Positions 24,991 through 34,025 are shown, counted from the stretch's first letter. The stretch is 64,000 bases of DNA from Pontiellaceae bacterium B12227 (GCA_029432775.1 JAROAZ010000012.1:62001-126000), one strand, 5' to 3'. The notes: generated by a model not told the origin, from the sequence alone. Made by a program: numbers and translations.

Positions 24991-26073
24991 ATGGCAGGAC
25001 GTTATGCAGTAATCATGGCAGGGGGAAAAGGGGAGCGCTTTTGGCCGCTCAGCACCTCAAAACAACCTAAACAGCTTTTGGCCCTGGTAGGCGATAAACC
25101 CCTGATTGCTCAGGCCGTTGATCGTCTGGAAGGACTCGTTCCTCCGGAAAATGTATTTGTAGTCACCAATGCGGAGCTCATCGATGCCACCCGTGAAGCG
25201 GCACCCCAGCTGCCGCCCGAGAATGTGGTTGGCGAACCGATCGGCCGGGACACCGCCGCCGCCGTGGCCTGTGGCGGAGCTTTGGTGAAAGCCAAAGATG
25301 AAAATGGCGTGTTTGCCGTGCTGACCGCCGACCAGGTGATGGGCGATCTTGATATCTTTTCCAACACACTTAAGGGCGGGATGGACCTGGCGGAAGCAAA
25401 CGACATCCTCGTTACCATTGGAATCCAGCCGACTTATCCTGCGACCGGTTTCGGCTATATTGAATCCGGTGAGGATTTCCAGACCGCCGAAAATGTAGAC
25501 TTTAAAAAAGCAGCCCGTTTTGTTGAAAAGCCCGATGAAGCCACCGCAACCGAATATCTCGGCACCGGCAGATTTTTCTGGAATTCGGGGATGTTTATCT
25601 GGTCCGTCCAGGCATTGGAAAAAGCCTTCAGTGCACACTGTCCGGAAATGTTTACGCTGATGGATACACTTACAGCATATGCGAAAAGTGGAAAGATTCT
25701 GGAAGGCATGGACGCAACGTATCCAGACCTTGGAAAAATCTCCGTGGACTATGCGCTCATGGAAAAGGCCGACAACATTGTCATGGCCTGCGGAACCTTC
25801 TACTGGGACGATGTCGGGGCCTGGCCAGCACTCGAAAGCCATTTCGAGCAGGATGATTCCGGCAATACCCCAATCGGCACCGTCGAAACTCTCGATTCAG
25901 AGAATAATATTATTCTCTCTAAAGATCATCTAACCGCCGTGATCGGCGTGAAGGACCTCATTGTGGTGCAGGCCGAAGGCGTAACGCTCGTCTGTCCGAA
26001 AGACCGTGCCCAGGACATTAAAAAAATGGTTGTCGCCCTCCGGGAAAAAGGGTCCTACGACGAACTGCTTTAA
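24991..26073 (+). CDS. manC: Mannose-1-phosphate guanylyltransferase
   Basis: Makes GDP-mannose from mannose-1-phosphate and GTP, for polysaccharide and GDP-fucose synthesis. 360 residues, a single-domain form without the C-terminal isomerase. The nucleotidyltransferase signature is AVIMAGGKGERFWPLSTSKQPKQ (residues 6-28). EPIGRDTAAAVACG, VLTADQVMGD and the FVEKPDEATATEYL / FFWNSGMFIW stretches are all as expected. It lies 72 bp after trpA. GDP-mannose is the precursor of GDP-L-fucose, but a link with the fucose-degrading locus downstream is only positional. Confidence 0.92.
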   Translation: MAGRYAVIMAGGKGERFWPLSTSKQPKQLLALVGDKPLIAQAVDRLEGLVPPENVFVVTNAELIDATREAAPQLPPENVVGEPIGRDTAAAVACGGALVKAKDENGVFAVLTADQVMGDLDIFSNTLKGGMDLAEANDILVTIGIQPTYPATGFGYIESGEDFQTAENVDFKKAARFVEKPDEATATEYLGTGRFFWNSGMFIWSVQALEKAFSAHCPEMFTLMDTLTAYAKSGKILEGMDATYPDLGKISVDYALMEKADNIVMACGTFYWDDVGAWPALESHFEQDDSGNTPIGTVETLDSENNIILSKDHLTAVIGVKDLIVVQAEGVTLVCPKDRAQDIKKMVVALREKGSYDELL

Positions 26074-26087
26074 CACTCGCAGCTGAG

Positions 26088-26127
26088 AAGACATAAAGAA
26101 CACGTAGCTTAGTGTCCTTTGTGTCTT
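26088..26127. repeat. CACAAAG-family hairpin after manC
   Basis: AAGACATAAAGAACAC at 26088-26103 is complementary (14 of 16) to GTGTCCTTTGTGTCTT at 26112-26127. It is the third member of the family seen at 8363 and 9271. Confidence 0.5.
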
Positions 26128-26254
26128 AGTGTTTAACTCCCGTTGCAGGGAATCCGTGTTAATTCGTGTTGATCTGAGGCTTATTCAATTCCTGTCTGCA
26201 AAAGCAGTTGCCAAACCTTCCTGTTTTGGTATCTTCCTTTGCTTTCCACCCAAT

Positions 26255-26339
26255 GCCGGAGTGGCGAAATCGGTAGACGCACGGGATTCAAAATCCCGCG
26301 GAGAAATCTGTGTGGGTTCGAGTCCCACCTCCGGCACCA
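26255..26339 (+). tRNA. trnL: tRNA-Leu (anticodon CAA)
   Basis: The acceptor stem GCCGGAG pairs with CTCCGGC. The discriminator A and an encoded CCA follow. The anticodon arm is CGGGA-TTCAAAA-TCCCG (anticodon CAA). There is a long variable arm, and the T-arm is GTGGG-TTCGAGT-CCCAC. Length 85 nt. The glycan-degrading locus begins 350 bp downstream. Confidence 0.95.
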
Positions 26340-26689
26340 CTTACTGCTCTGTACGAACTTCCTTGCGTTTCTCGTCGTAGGATTTATACGAATTTTCCCC
26401 AGTAAATGCGGAATTTCCAAATTCTCCATTGTTTCCCATTTCCTAGTTCCGATAGGTGAGTTTAGGGCAAATATTTTCCGTTCACTCGCCAGTCGCTCAC
26501 CGTTCTCCACAAAGTCACACCCATTAACGGATAGATCCAACGTTGGGTTGATCAGTTTTTCCGGGCGTTTGGTAGGTGATGAAAAGCTTGCTCTTATTTC
26601 TGATTGCCTCAAGAATTATTAGCAAAACCTCGGATTTGATTCGCCGAATAAGGGGAAACAGCAACAATGAATGATATAAGGAGACCACG
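26340..26689. other. 350-bp gap between tRNA-Leu and the glycan locus
   Basis: I see no gene, tRNA or clear promoter here. CCAACGTTGG at 26539-26548 is a short palindrome. Several GTCAC- and CGTT-like words occur but not at the 17-bp spacing of the elements found further right. It probably includes the promoter of the GH151-like gene. Confidence 0.4.
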
Positions 26690-28708
26690 ATGACTCACAA
26701 ATTGCGCTTTCGACAAATCCATCTGGATTTTCACACGTCGCCGGCGATTCCGGATATCGGGGTTGGTTTTGATAAGCAGCAGTGGCAGGACACGCTGAAA
26801 AAGGGACATGTGGATTCCATTACCACATTTGCCTCCTGCCACCACGGCTGGAGCTATTACGACACGAAAGTCGGCAAACGGCATCCGAACCTGGATTTTG
26901 ATTTGCTGCGGGCCCAGTTTGATGCGTCCAAGGAGATCGACGTCAATGTTCCGATTTACCTGACCGCCGGGGTGCATAGCCGGCTGGCTGAAGAACATCC
27001 GGAATGGCGGGAAGTCAGCGCCGAGGGAAGCTTTTCTGGCTGGACCCAGAGTCCGTTGCAGGCCGGTTTCAAGACCATGTGCTTCAATACGCCGTATCTG
27101 GATCATCTGTGTGAACAGATTCGCGAAGTCGTCGCCCTGTTCCCGAACTGTGATGGAATCTTTCTGGATATCATCGATCAGGGACCGTGCTGCTGTCAGT
27201 CCTGTATGGAATCCATGCAGCGGAAAGGGTTTGATCCCCTGAGCGATGAAGACCGTAAGGCGCATGCAAAACAGGTGCTGGAAAATTACTATATTCAGAC
27301 CACCAAGGCTGCGACGGACGAAAACCCTGACATGCCGATCTTTCATAACAGCGGTCATATTAACCGCGGGGATAAGAATATCCTGAAGTATTTCAGTCAT
27401 TTGGAACTGGAATCGCTACCCACCGGTGGTTGGGGCTATGACCACTTCCCGATGTCCGCCAAATACTGCAAAAAGATCGATAAGGATTTGTTGGGAATGA
27501 CCGGAAAGTTCCACACGACCTGGGGGGAGTTCGGCGGCTACAAGCATCCCAATGCCTTGCGCTATGAATGTGCAGCCATGCTGGCCTTTGGATCCAAGTG
27601 CAGTGTGGGCGATCAGCTGCACCCCTCCGGCTCGCTGGATGAAAGTACCTATGCGATCATCGGCGCCAGCTACAAGGAAGTGGAAGAAAAAGAACCCTGG
27701 TGCACCGATACAGTCAATGTGGCGGATATCGCGGTACTCTCCAGCGATGCGGTAAATCAATGCCGTGATTCCGCGGCGGATATCGGGGCCTGCCGGTTGC
27801 TGCTGGAAAGTCATTATCTGTTTGATCTGATTGATGCGGATATGGCTTTTGATGGGTATAAACTGTTGATCCTTCCGGATGATATCCGGGTTTCTGTGGA
27901 CTTGAAAAACAAGCTCGATGCCTTTTTAGACCAGGGTGGCAAGCTGATGCTGACCGGAGAAAGCGGCCTGAATGAAGAGGGGACCGGATTCCTTTTTGAT
28001 ATCGGGGCCAAATTCGCCGGTAAAAATGAGTTTGAGCCGGACTATTTGATGGCGATGGATGAGTTGAAACCGGACATTACCCAGTCGCCGTTGGTGATGT
28101 ATGCCGCATCGCAACGGATTACCGCTGAAACGGGCCGGTCTTTGGGTAAAGTCTGCAATTCCTATTTTAACCGGACGTATCAACACTTCAGTTCTCATCA
28201 GCATACACCGAATAACCCGGATGATTGTTCGTATGATTGCGGGACCTTGAACGGCAACATCCTCTATCTGGCCCATCCGATCTTTACCATTTACCGCGGA
28301 CTGGGCGCTGTGGCCTACAAACAGGTTGTCGTGAAAGCGATTGATCGGATCCTGGGCCGGGATAAATCACTGGTCACGAATCTGCCGTCGACGGCCCGGG
28401 TAAGTTTGATGCATCAGGAAAAAGAGAATCGCTCGATTCTGCACTTACTGTATGCCAACACCATCAACCGGGGCGGAGCAATGCAGCTTTCCGGCGGAAA
28501 TCTTGAATCGCAGGCCGGCTCGGTTGAAGTCATCGAAGAGTTGCTGTCTTTGCACAATGTTGAAGTCACCTTGAAGTCAGCCGTGCCGGTGACCAAAGTA
28601 ATGCTGGAGCCACAGGGCAAGAAACTGGCGTTCATCCAGACCGGCGATGAAATCACCCTCAAGATCGGTGAGTTTAGCTGTCATCAGATGGTCGTTCTGG
28701 AGCATTGA
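26690..28708 (+). CDS. GH151-like alpha-L-fucosidase (hypothetical glycosyl hydrolase 6 type)
   Basis: A 672-residue TIM-barrel enzyme without a signal peptide, so probably cytoplasmic. The start (FRQIHLDFHTSPAIPDIGVGF), then HVDSITTFASCHHGWSYYDT, and VPIYLTAGVHSRLAEEHPEW match the GH151 / glycosyl hydrolase 6 group. The barrel covers about residues 1-370. A beta-galactosidase trimerisation-like domain follows at about 375-570 (VAVLSSD... and GYKLLILPDD), then a beta-sandwich to the end. Known GH151 members release alpha-L-fucose. Intracellular placement suggests it trims imported fucosylated oligosaccharides. The ribosome site AAGGAG lies 8 bp before the ATG. It opens the locus that follows tRNA-Leu. 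Confidence 0.75.
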   Translation: MTHKLRFRQIHLDFHTSPAIPDIGVGFDKQQWQDTLKKGHVDSITTFASCHHGWSYYDTKVGKRHPNLDFDLLRAQFDASKEIDVNVPIYLTAGVHSRLAEEHPEWREVSAEGSFSGWTQSPLQAGFKTMCFNTPYLDHLCEQIREVVALFPNCDGIFLDIIDQGPCCCQSCMESMQRKGFDPLSDEDRKAHAKQVLENYYIQTTKAATDENPDMPIFHNSGHINRGDKNILKYFSHLELESLPTGGWGYDHFPMSAKYCKKIDKDLLGMTGKFHTTWGEFGGYKHPNALRYECAAMLAFGSKCSVGDQLHPSGSLDESTYAIIGASYKEVEEKEPWCTDTVNVADIAVLSSDAVNQCRDSAADIGACRLLLESHYLFDLIDADMAFDGYKLLILPDDIRVSVDLKNKLDAFLDQGGKLMLTGESGLNEEGTGFLFDIGAKFAGKNEFEPDYLMAMDELKPDITQSPLVMYAASQRITAETGRSLGKVCNSYFNRTYQHFSSHQHTPNNPDDCSYDCGTLNGNILYLAHPIFTIYRGLGAVAYKQVVVKAIDRILGRDKSLVTNLPSTARVSLMHQEKENRSILHLLYANTINRGGAMQLSGGNLESQAGSVEVIEELLSLHNVEVTLKSAVPVTKVMLEPQGKKLAFIQTGDEITLKIGEFSCHQMVVLEH

Positions 28709-28759
28709 GGCGATAACGGTGAGGCATCAGAAACTCAAATGCTAAGGAAATAATTGAAG

Positions 28760-29812
28760 ATGAATTTGCTGCTGTTTGCGGGGCTGCTCATCAGTGCGGT
28801 CACGGTTTTCGGGGAAGAACATATGGATCGTTCCTGGGCGAATCGTCTGGAATATGTAGGGGTTGCGGTTGAGGAACCGGATTATCATGTCTGGGGGTCC
28901 AGTCCGGTTATCGGCCCCGAAGGAAAAACACACCTCTTTGTTGCGCGCTGGCCGCTCGAAGAACAATTTAAAGCCTGGTTGACCCATTGCGAAATCGCCC
29001 GCTATGTCGGGGATAGCCCGGAAGGCCCTTTTGAGTTTAAGGAAGTCGTTGTCAAGGGGAGCGGTAAAAAAGGTGATTGGGACTTCGGGTCGCCGCACAA
29101 TCCCAATATCCAGAAGGTGGGGGAGCGCTATGTGCTCACGTACATTGCGAATGCCGGGGGGAATAAGGGGCAGCGAGTTGCCTCTCAGCGAATCGGAATG
29201 ATGATTGCCGACCGCCTCGAAGGCCCGTGGAAAAAAGTGGGGGATAAGGGGATGATTCTCGCGCCGCCCACCGATCCTTCCATCTGGAGTTATCAATCGA
29301 CGGTCGGGGTGAATAATCCCGCTCTCCTGGCGCATCCAGACGGCCGATTTTTCCTGTACTACAAGGCGATGAGAAAGGGCGATGTTCGCCGCATGGGCGT
29401 CGCGATTGCGGATCAGCTTGAGGGACCCTATGAATTTGTTCCTGAATCGTTGACGAGCAACTCAACGACGATTGAGGATGGTTATGCATTCTGTGAGAAT
29501 GAAAAAATCTATTTGCTGACGACACACAACAACGCGGGAACAGGCTACCTCTGGGCATCGGACGATGGCATACAGTTTTCTAATCCAATCTTGGGTTACG
29601 ACAAAATGCATCGGTATGTGGATAAACAGCGTATTTCAAAGGCCAAGGTACCTCGTGGCAAGAAGTTTGAACGTCCGCAAGTGTTGTTGCAGGATGGGCA
29701 CCCGACGCATCTGTATGTCGCATCGGGCGCAAATCTGACGGATGGCGAAGGAAGCCACTCCTGTCTTTTCCGGATCAAAAGCCCGGAACCGTCCCACTCC
29801 GGTTTAAAGTAG
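28760..29812 (+). CDS. Secreted five-bladed beta-propeller glycosidase-like protein, copy 1
   Basis: 350 residues; I chose the ATG at 28760 over an upstream TTG. The signal peptide is MNLLLFAGLLISAVTVFGEE. The propeller signature HVWGSSPVIGPEGKTHLFVARWP (about residues 40-62), SPEGPFEF and LEGPWKKV are typical of GH43/GH117-type folds (clan F/J-like). Candidate acid residues are the Glu of the VIGPEG blade and the Glu and Asp of TIEDGYAF. The subfamily and substrate are unclear; neoagarooligosaccharide, arabinan, fucose and sulfated-sugar activities are all possible. It starts 51 bp after the fucosidase and is probably cotranscribed. It is a paralogue of the gene at 32,944. Confidence 0.7.
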   Translation: MNLLLFAGLLISAVTVFGEEHMDRSWANRLEYVGVAVEEPDYHVWGSSPVIGPEGKTHLFVARWPLEEQFKAWLTHCEIARYVGDSPEGPFEFKEVVVKGSGKKGDWDFGSPHNPNIQKVGERYVLTYIANAGGNKGQRVASQRIGMMIADRLEGPWKKVGDKGMILAPPTDPSIWSYQSTVGVNNPALLAHPDGRFFLYYKAMRKGDVRRMGVAIADQLEGPYEFVPESLTSNSTTIEDGYAFCENEKIYLLTTHNNAGTGYLWASDDGIQFSNPILGYDKMHRYVDKQRISKAKVPRGKKFERPQVLLQDGHPTHLYVASGANLTDGEGSHSCLFRIKSPEPSHSGLK

Positions 29813-29880
29813 TTGCAGGGGCGCGCTGCCGGCCCTGCCGCTGTTGCTCATCTTCTTATGAAATCCATCCATGAAGGGGT

Positions 29881-29908
29881 GTCCCTTCGTGCGTCCGTTC
29901 GGCGTTAA
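29881..29908 (+). promoter_or_regulatory. GTCAC-N17-CGTT promoter-like element (GTCCC variant)
   Basis: GTCCC, 15 bp, then GGCGTT. It lies 66 bp before the start of the sulfatase pseudogene. Same layout as the five others in the locus. Confidence 0.65.
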
Positions 29909-29971
29909 AGCCTATTGGTGACTCATCCTTCCGAAGCAGGATTTTAGAATCAGTATTTTTAGAGGAGCTAA

Positions 29972-30370
29972 ATGAAAATCCAATCGATCGTTCTTATAGG
30001 AAGTCTGCTTCCGATGCTTTGCCTGGCGAATCTCAATGTAACATGATCTATTATGATGACATGGGATACAGCGATATGGGGGCGTATGCGGCGACTTCTT
30101 CGCTCACCCCCAACCTGGATACCTTTGCCGCGGGTGCCATGCAGTTTACGGCAGGGCATTCGGCGGATGTCTCCTAATTCGTATCAGCGCTATAATCAGG
30201 TCGGGCTGGGCGTTGAAATTTTGGTTTTCGAACATTTAACCAACTGGAATCCGTATACGGAGTTTTATACGGTTGCGGATCCTGCGCTGGCCAGTGAGCT
30301 GGGAAATAACTATGATAAAGTCCTGCTGGCGCCGCGCACGGAGTCGCCTGAGAACCTGTTTTATAAATGA
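29972..30370 (+). pseudogene. Decayed S1 sulfatase with frameshift and internal deletion
   Basis: AGAGGAG precedes an ATG at 29972 that begins a signal peptide (MKIQSIVLIGSLLPMLCLA). The frame stops after 24 codons at TGA (30044). In another frame, 30043-30177, typical sulfatase sequence continues: MIYYDDMGYSDMGAY, then LTPNLDTFAAGAMQFT and GHSADVS. It stops exactly where the sulfatase C-x-P-S-R motif should begin. From about 30170 a third frame gives a 66-residue tail ending APRTESPENLFYK, like the C-terminus of a secreted protein. One frameshift plus a deletion of the whole catalytic core explains this. The N-terminal metal-binding part resembles the intact sulfatase at 63,715. The promoter-like element upstream is still present. 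Confidence 0.8.
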
Positions 30371-30415
30371 ACGTTTATGCGAATGAAACGACATTACCTT
30401 AGGTTGGAGAATAAG

Positions 30416-32800
30416 ATGCGATTTTTATATATAGGAACGGGCCGAATGCGAACCGTCGTACTGTTGGTTTTATTGCACTCCATTGCTCAGGCAAAACATT
30501 ACAAAGTGTATCTGATCGGCGGGCAGTCCAACGCAACGGGGCGCGGCGATGCCGCCCAGCTGTCGACCGCTCTTCAGGCGGCCCAGACCAATGTGCTGTT
30601 CTATTATCACAAGACGTTAACGGGCGCGGACAATAATACGCTGGCGGAAGATACGTGGATTGATCTGGCGCCGGGTTCCGGGCATGGGAAAAACAGTCCG
30701 CCTGCGACAGAAGGCGTGATTGAGTTCGGGCCGGAAGTCACTTTCGGGCATGACCTGGCGGCCGCTTTTCCATCGAACAACATTGCGATCCTGAAATATT
30801 CCCACGGCGGCAGTAACCTGCATACTCAATGGGCAGCTACGGGGGACCTTTATGCGGTCTTTTTGACGACGGTCGAAGGGGGGCTTGCCGCGCTGACCGC
30901 CGCCGGGCACACCTTTGAACTGAGTGGCATGATCTGGCAGCAGGGCGAGGCCGACACCGGCGCGAGCTATGCTTCATTATATGAAGCAAATCTGACCGAC
31001 CTGATTGCCCGCGTCCGCAGCGACGTTTTTGGCGGGCTGAACCGGCCGTTTGTCATCGGCGGCCTCTCTTCCAATCAGTATGCGGATATTACCAATCCAG
31101 CCACGGGCGAATATACGGTGCGGCTCGCACAGGAAACCGTCGCCGGGAATGTCGATACCGCCGGATTCGCTGATGCAGACAATTGCGATACGTATGATGC
31201 CTATAACATCCATTTAAACGGCTATGGCCAGGCGACGCTCGGCTCGGTCCATGCGGCCAAAATGATTGCGCTGGAAGCATTGGATGTCGATTCCGACGGC
31301 CTGTCGGCGGATCAGGAGGCATCGTTGGGAACGGACCCTGTAAATCCGGACTCTGACAGTGACGGTCAACAGGATGGAATTGAATTCCGGGCCGGAACCA
31401 GCCCGACCGATTCAAATTCATATTTCCGGGTGACCGGAATCGTTGCGCTAAGTAACAACGTCACGCTCACATGGCCGAGTAAATCGGGGAATGCATACCG
31501 AGTGGAATTCAGTACCAACCTCGTTGATTGGTCCGATGTTGAATTGGATTATCCCGCATCGGGGGCAGGCTCAAATACGGTTTGGACGAGTGCAGATAGT
31601 GGAAGCGAACCTTCAGGTACAAATATATTGGCGCTTTACGATGCCCAGACCGCAAACAACGGCGATTTTATTACCGATGCCTTCGATTCCGTGGATACGG
31701 AAATCAGCACCACGGCCACGCGTCTGGCACAAGGCGGATCGTTGTCCGGCGGCGGATCAGAGGCATTCGTGCTGGCAAATGCGTTGTTTAATACCAGTGC
31801 CTCCGGATCGCCCGGCTTCAACCTGGCGGACGTTAATCTGGTGAGCCGGAGTGCGGCGGCAACGGCGGGCGATTCGTTCTCCTTTACGCTCCAGGCGAAT
31901 GGTGCAACCGTTAACTATGAATCGATCTCGTTCTATGCAGACCAGCATGCAAGCGGCGCCAAGGTGGATGTCAGCTATACCGTGGGCGGCTCCGAAACGT
32001 TTGTCCTCCAGAGCTATGAGCCGGTGGGTGCGAACGCTTCCGTCGCGTTGGTGGAGGTTGACTTTGCCAACTTTTCCAGCACAAATGATGTCGTCTGGAC
32101 CTTCTATCTGTACGGAGCTCCGGGCACCGCCAATGGAACCCGTTTTGATGATATCACGCTGCGTGGCGCAGCAACCGCCCCGCCGAGCAGCGTCATCGCG
32201 CTCTACGATGCCGAGACCGGGATCAACGGCGACTTCAACACAACGGCGTTCGATTCGGTCGATACAGAAACCAGTACCACGGCAACCCGGTTGTCGCAGG
32301 GAGGGGCCTTGCACGGTGGCGGGCAAAATAAATTCATATTGTCTCACAGCATTTACGACAACACCGCATCCGGCTCACACGGATTCAACCTGGCTGGATC
32401 GACCACGGCCGGCCAGAGCGCGGCCGCAACGGCAGGCGACTGGTTCTCATTCACCGTTGAGCCGAATGGGAACACCGTCGAATACCAAAAGATCTCGTTC
32501 TATACCGATCAGTACGGATTCGGCGCAAAGCTGGATATCAGCTATACCATCGGGACGAACGAAACCTTTATTGTGCAGGAATATGTCATGCTGGAAGACA
32601 ATCTCCCCCTGGAGTATGACGAAGTGGACTTTGTTGATTTTTCCAGCAACCAGAATGTGGTCTGGACCTTCTATCTCTATGGGGCTTCGGACAATAACTA
32701 TGGCAGCCGCTTCGATGACATCGCGCTCTATGGCTCATCGGACGCGGTTGGGATGACTGAAGAACCTGCATCTGCTTTCTATCGGGTGCACCTGCAATAA
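30416..32800 (+). CDS. Secreted SASA-type carbohydrate acetylesterase with C-terminal repeats
   Basis: 794 residues from the ATG at 30416, which has GGAG upstream; an ATG at 30446 would also give a good signal peptide (MRTVVLLVLLHSIAQA). Residues about 30-280 form an SGNH-type sialate-O-acetylesterase-like domain, with the nucleophile motif GGQSNATGRG, the Gly block WQQGEAD and a terminal NIHLN with the catalytic His. A type-3 thrombospondin-like stretch (DVDSDGLSADQEASLGTDP) follows at about 285-345. Two homologous beta-domains of about 185 residues (IALYDAxTxxNGDF...WTFYLYGA) lie at about 403-588 and 591-778. The C-terminus ends FYRVHLQ. It probably removes acetyl esters from the polysaccharide outside the cell. 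Confidence 0.8.
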   Translation: MRFLYIGTGRMRTVVLLVLLHSIAQAKHYKVYLIGGQSNATGRGDAAQLSTALQAAQTNVLFYYHKTLTGADNNTLAEDTWIDLAPGSGHGKNSPPATEGVIEFGPEVTFGHDLAAAFPSNNIAILKYSHGGSNLHTQWAATGDLYAVFLTTVEGGLAALTAAGHTFELSGMIWQQGEADTGASYASLYEANLTDLIARVRSDVFGGLNRPFVIGGLSSNQYADITNPATGEYTVRLAQETVAGNVDTAGFADADNCDTYDAYNIHLNGYGQATLGSVHAAKMIALEALDVDSDGLSADQEASLGTDPVNPDSDSDGQQDGIEFRAGTSPTDSNSYFRVTGIVALSNNVTLTWPSKSGNAYRVEFSTNLVDWSDVELDYPASGAGSNTVWTSADSGSEPSGTNILALYDAQTANNGDFITDAFDSVDTEISTTATRLAQGGSLSGGGSEAFVLANALFNTSASGSPGFNLADVNLVSRSAAATAGDSFSFTLQANGATVNYESISFYADQHASGAKVDVSYTVGGSETFVLQSYEPVGANASVALVEVDFANFSSTNDVVWTFYLYGAPGTANGTRFDDITLRGAATAPPSSVIALYDAETGINGDFNTTAFDSVDTETSTTATRLSQGGALHGGGQNKFILSHSIYDNTASGSHGFNLAGSTTAGQSAAATAGDWFSFTVEPNGNTVEYQKISFYTDQYGFGAKLDISYTIGTNETFIVQEYVMLEDNLPLEYDEVDFVDFSSNQNVVWTFYLYGASDNNYGSRFDDIALYGSSDAVGMTEEPASAFYRVHLQ

Positions 32801-32852
32801 GGTTTTTTCCGTTGCAAATGAACGGAGCTTGTTAGTATGCGGTGTTAATTCT

Positions 32853-32880
32853 GTCACTTCATGTATCTGTTCGGCGTTAA
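32853..32880 (+). promoter_or_regulatory. GTCAC-N17-CGTT promoter-like element
   Basis: GTCAC, 15 bp, GGCGTTAA, 66 bp before the start of the propeller gene at 32,944. The distance is the same as at the sulfatase pseudogene. Confidence 0.7.
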
Positions 32881-32943
32881 CGTATATATATGACCAATAT
32901 TCGTGTGGTAATCTATAATTTTAGCTGATTTGGGAGAAATGAA

Positions 32944-33996
32944 ATGAAGATCCAGCATGTGGTTTTACTGGCCAGTGCCTGTTCGATGTTAAGCGTGGCG
33001 CAGTCCTGTGATTTTGAGTTCGAATATGTCGGTAAGGCGGTGGAAACGAAAGGCATGCATGTCTGGGGATCATCACCTGTAATCGGGCCCGAAGGAAAGG
33101 TGCACCTATATGTCGCGCAGTGGCCGATCGACACGCAGCCTAACTTCAACGGGTGGTATAAGGATTGTGAGATTGCACACTATGTCGGCGACAAGCCGGA
33201 AGGACCGTTTGAATTTGTCCGCATGGCCGTGCCGGATCAGGACGGCACCTTCAATTCGCCCCATAATCCGACGATTCAGTATATGGATGGCAAATATGTG
33301 CTCTGCTTTATCGTCAATGAAAACGATAAGCTGAAAACACAGCGCATCATCATGTATGTGGCCGACGATCTTTCCGATGATTGGAAACCGGCGGCCGGTG
33401 CGGAGAAGGATGGAACCATTCTGCGGAAATCCAACAACCCCGCCGACTGGAACCATGCCGCAAAGCTGGGGGTCTCGAATCCGTCGCTCATCAAATACGG
33501 CGATAAATACATGCTTTACATTAAATCGGTCCTTCCGAAGGGTGGCTATTCCTACGGGGTCGCGGTATCGGATACCCTTGAAGGGCCATACAAAACACAC
33601 CCCAAAAAGGTGACCGGTGGCGGAATCGAAGATGCCTATGCGTTTACGATGAATGACACGGTTTATCTGCTCAGCCGCAATTTCGGGCACATAAAAGGGG
33701 GGGCGCATGGCGGCGGTCTGTTGTGGAAATCTGCGGATGGTTTCTGGTTCTCAAAGGAAGATGTGAAGCTGTCCTTTAAACCGCTGGCGCACTATATCGG
33801 CGCGGAGGACCTGAAAAAGGGAACAAAATATCGGCCGCCGGCGAAAGTGAAGGACTGGTCCGGCCGCCTGGAACGCCCGCAGATCCTCATGACGGATGGC
33901 AAGCCCGCTTATGTTTATATGGCGACAGGGATCAGCACCAGAGACGGATACGGCAGTTGCTCACACGTCTTCCGCATGAAAAAACGGGGCGAATGA
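32944..33996 (+). CDS. Secreted five-bladed beta-propeller glycosidase-like protein, copy 2
   Basis: 350 residues with a signal peptide (MKIQHVVLLASACSMLSVAQS). It shares with the protein at 28,760 the segments HVWGSSPVIGPEGKVHLYVAQWP, SPHNPTIQ, LEGPYK and LERPQILM. The same five-bladed propeller fold is expected, with the substrate again undefined. Unlike copy 1 it has its own GTCAC-N17-CGTT element, so the two paralogues appear to be regulated differently. The beginning of the gene (ATGAAGATCCAG...) resembles the start of the sulfatase pseudogene, as does the promoter spacing. A TTCCGA-type degenerate palindrome lies inside at 33372-33386. Confidence 0.7.
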   Translation: MKIQHVVLLASACSMLSVAQSCDFEFEYVGKAVETKGMHVWGSSPVIGPEGKVHLYVAQWPIDTQPNFNGWYKDCEIAHYVGDKPEGPFEFVRMAVPDQDGTFNSPHNPTIQYMDGKYVLCFIVNENDKLKTQRIIMYVADDLSDDWKPAAGAEKDGTILRKSNNPADWNHAAKLGVSNPSLIKYGDKYMLYIKSVLPKGGYSYGVAVSDTLEGPYKTHPKKVTGGGIEDAYAFTMNDTVYLLSRNFGHIKGGAHGGGLLWKSADGFWFSKEDVKLSFKPLAHYIGAEDLKKGTKYRPPAKVKDWSGRLERPQILMTDGKPAYVYMATGISTRDGYGSCSHVFRMKKRGE

Positions 33997-34010
33997 GGCG
34001 TGAGGCATTT

Positions 34011-34025
34011 TTCCAGCCTCTGGAA
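34011..34025. repeat. Palindrome variant TTCCAG-N3-CTGGAA after propeller copy 2
   Basis: A self-consistent variant: both arms carry the compensating G/C change, so symmetry is kept. It lies 14 bp after the stop codon. Confidence 0.6.

Noticed and set aside
26500..26570. GTCAC and CGTT words before the GH151-like gene
   Set aside because: Both words occur, but never at the 17-bp spacing shared by the six accepted sites.
26181..26612. 143-codon open frame on the minus strand across tRNA-Leu
   Set aside because: Its RRWDSNPH-type segment is the well-known false translation antisense to tRNA-Leu. It has no ribosome site and no homologue-like domain.
26609..27400. 263-codon open frame on the minus strand
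   Set aside because: It is the shadow of the GH151-like gene, whose plus-strand family match is clear.
30043..30046. In-frame TGA in the sulfatase remnant as a selenocysteine codon
   Set aside because: The sulfatase sequence continues in a different frame, so a frameshift, not recoding, explains the stop. No SECIS-like stem follows.
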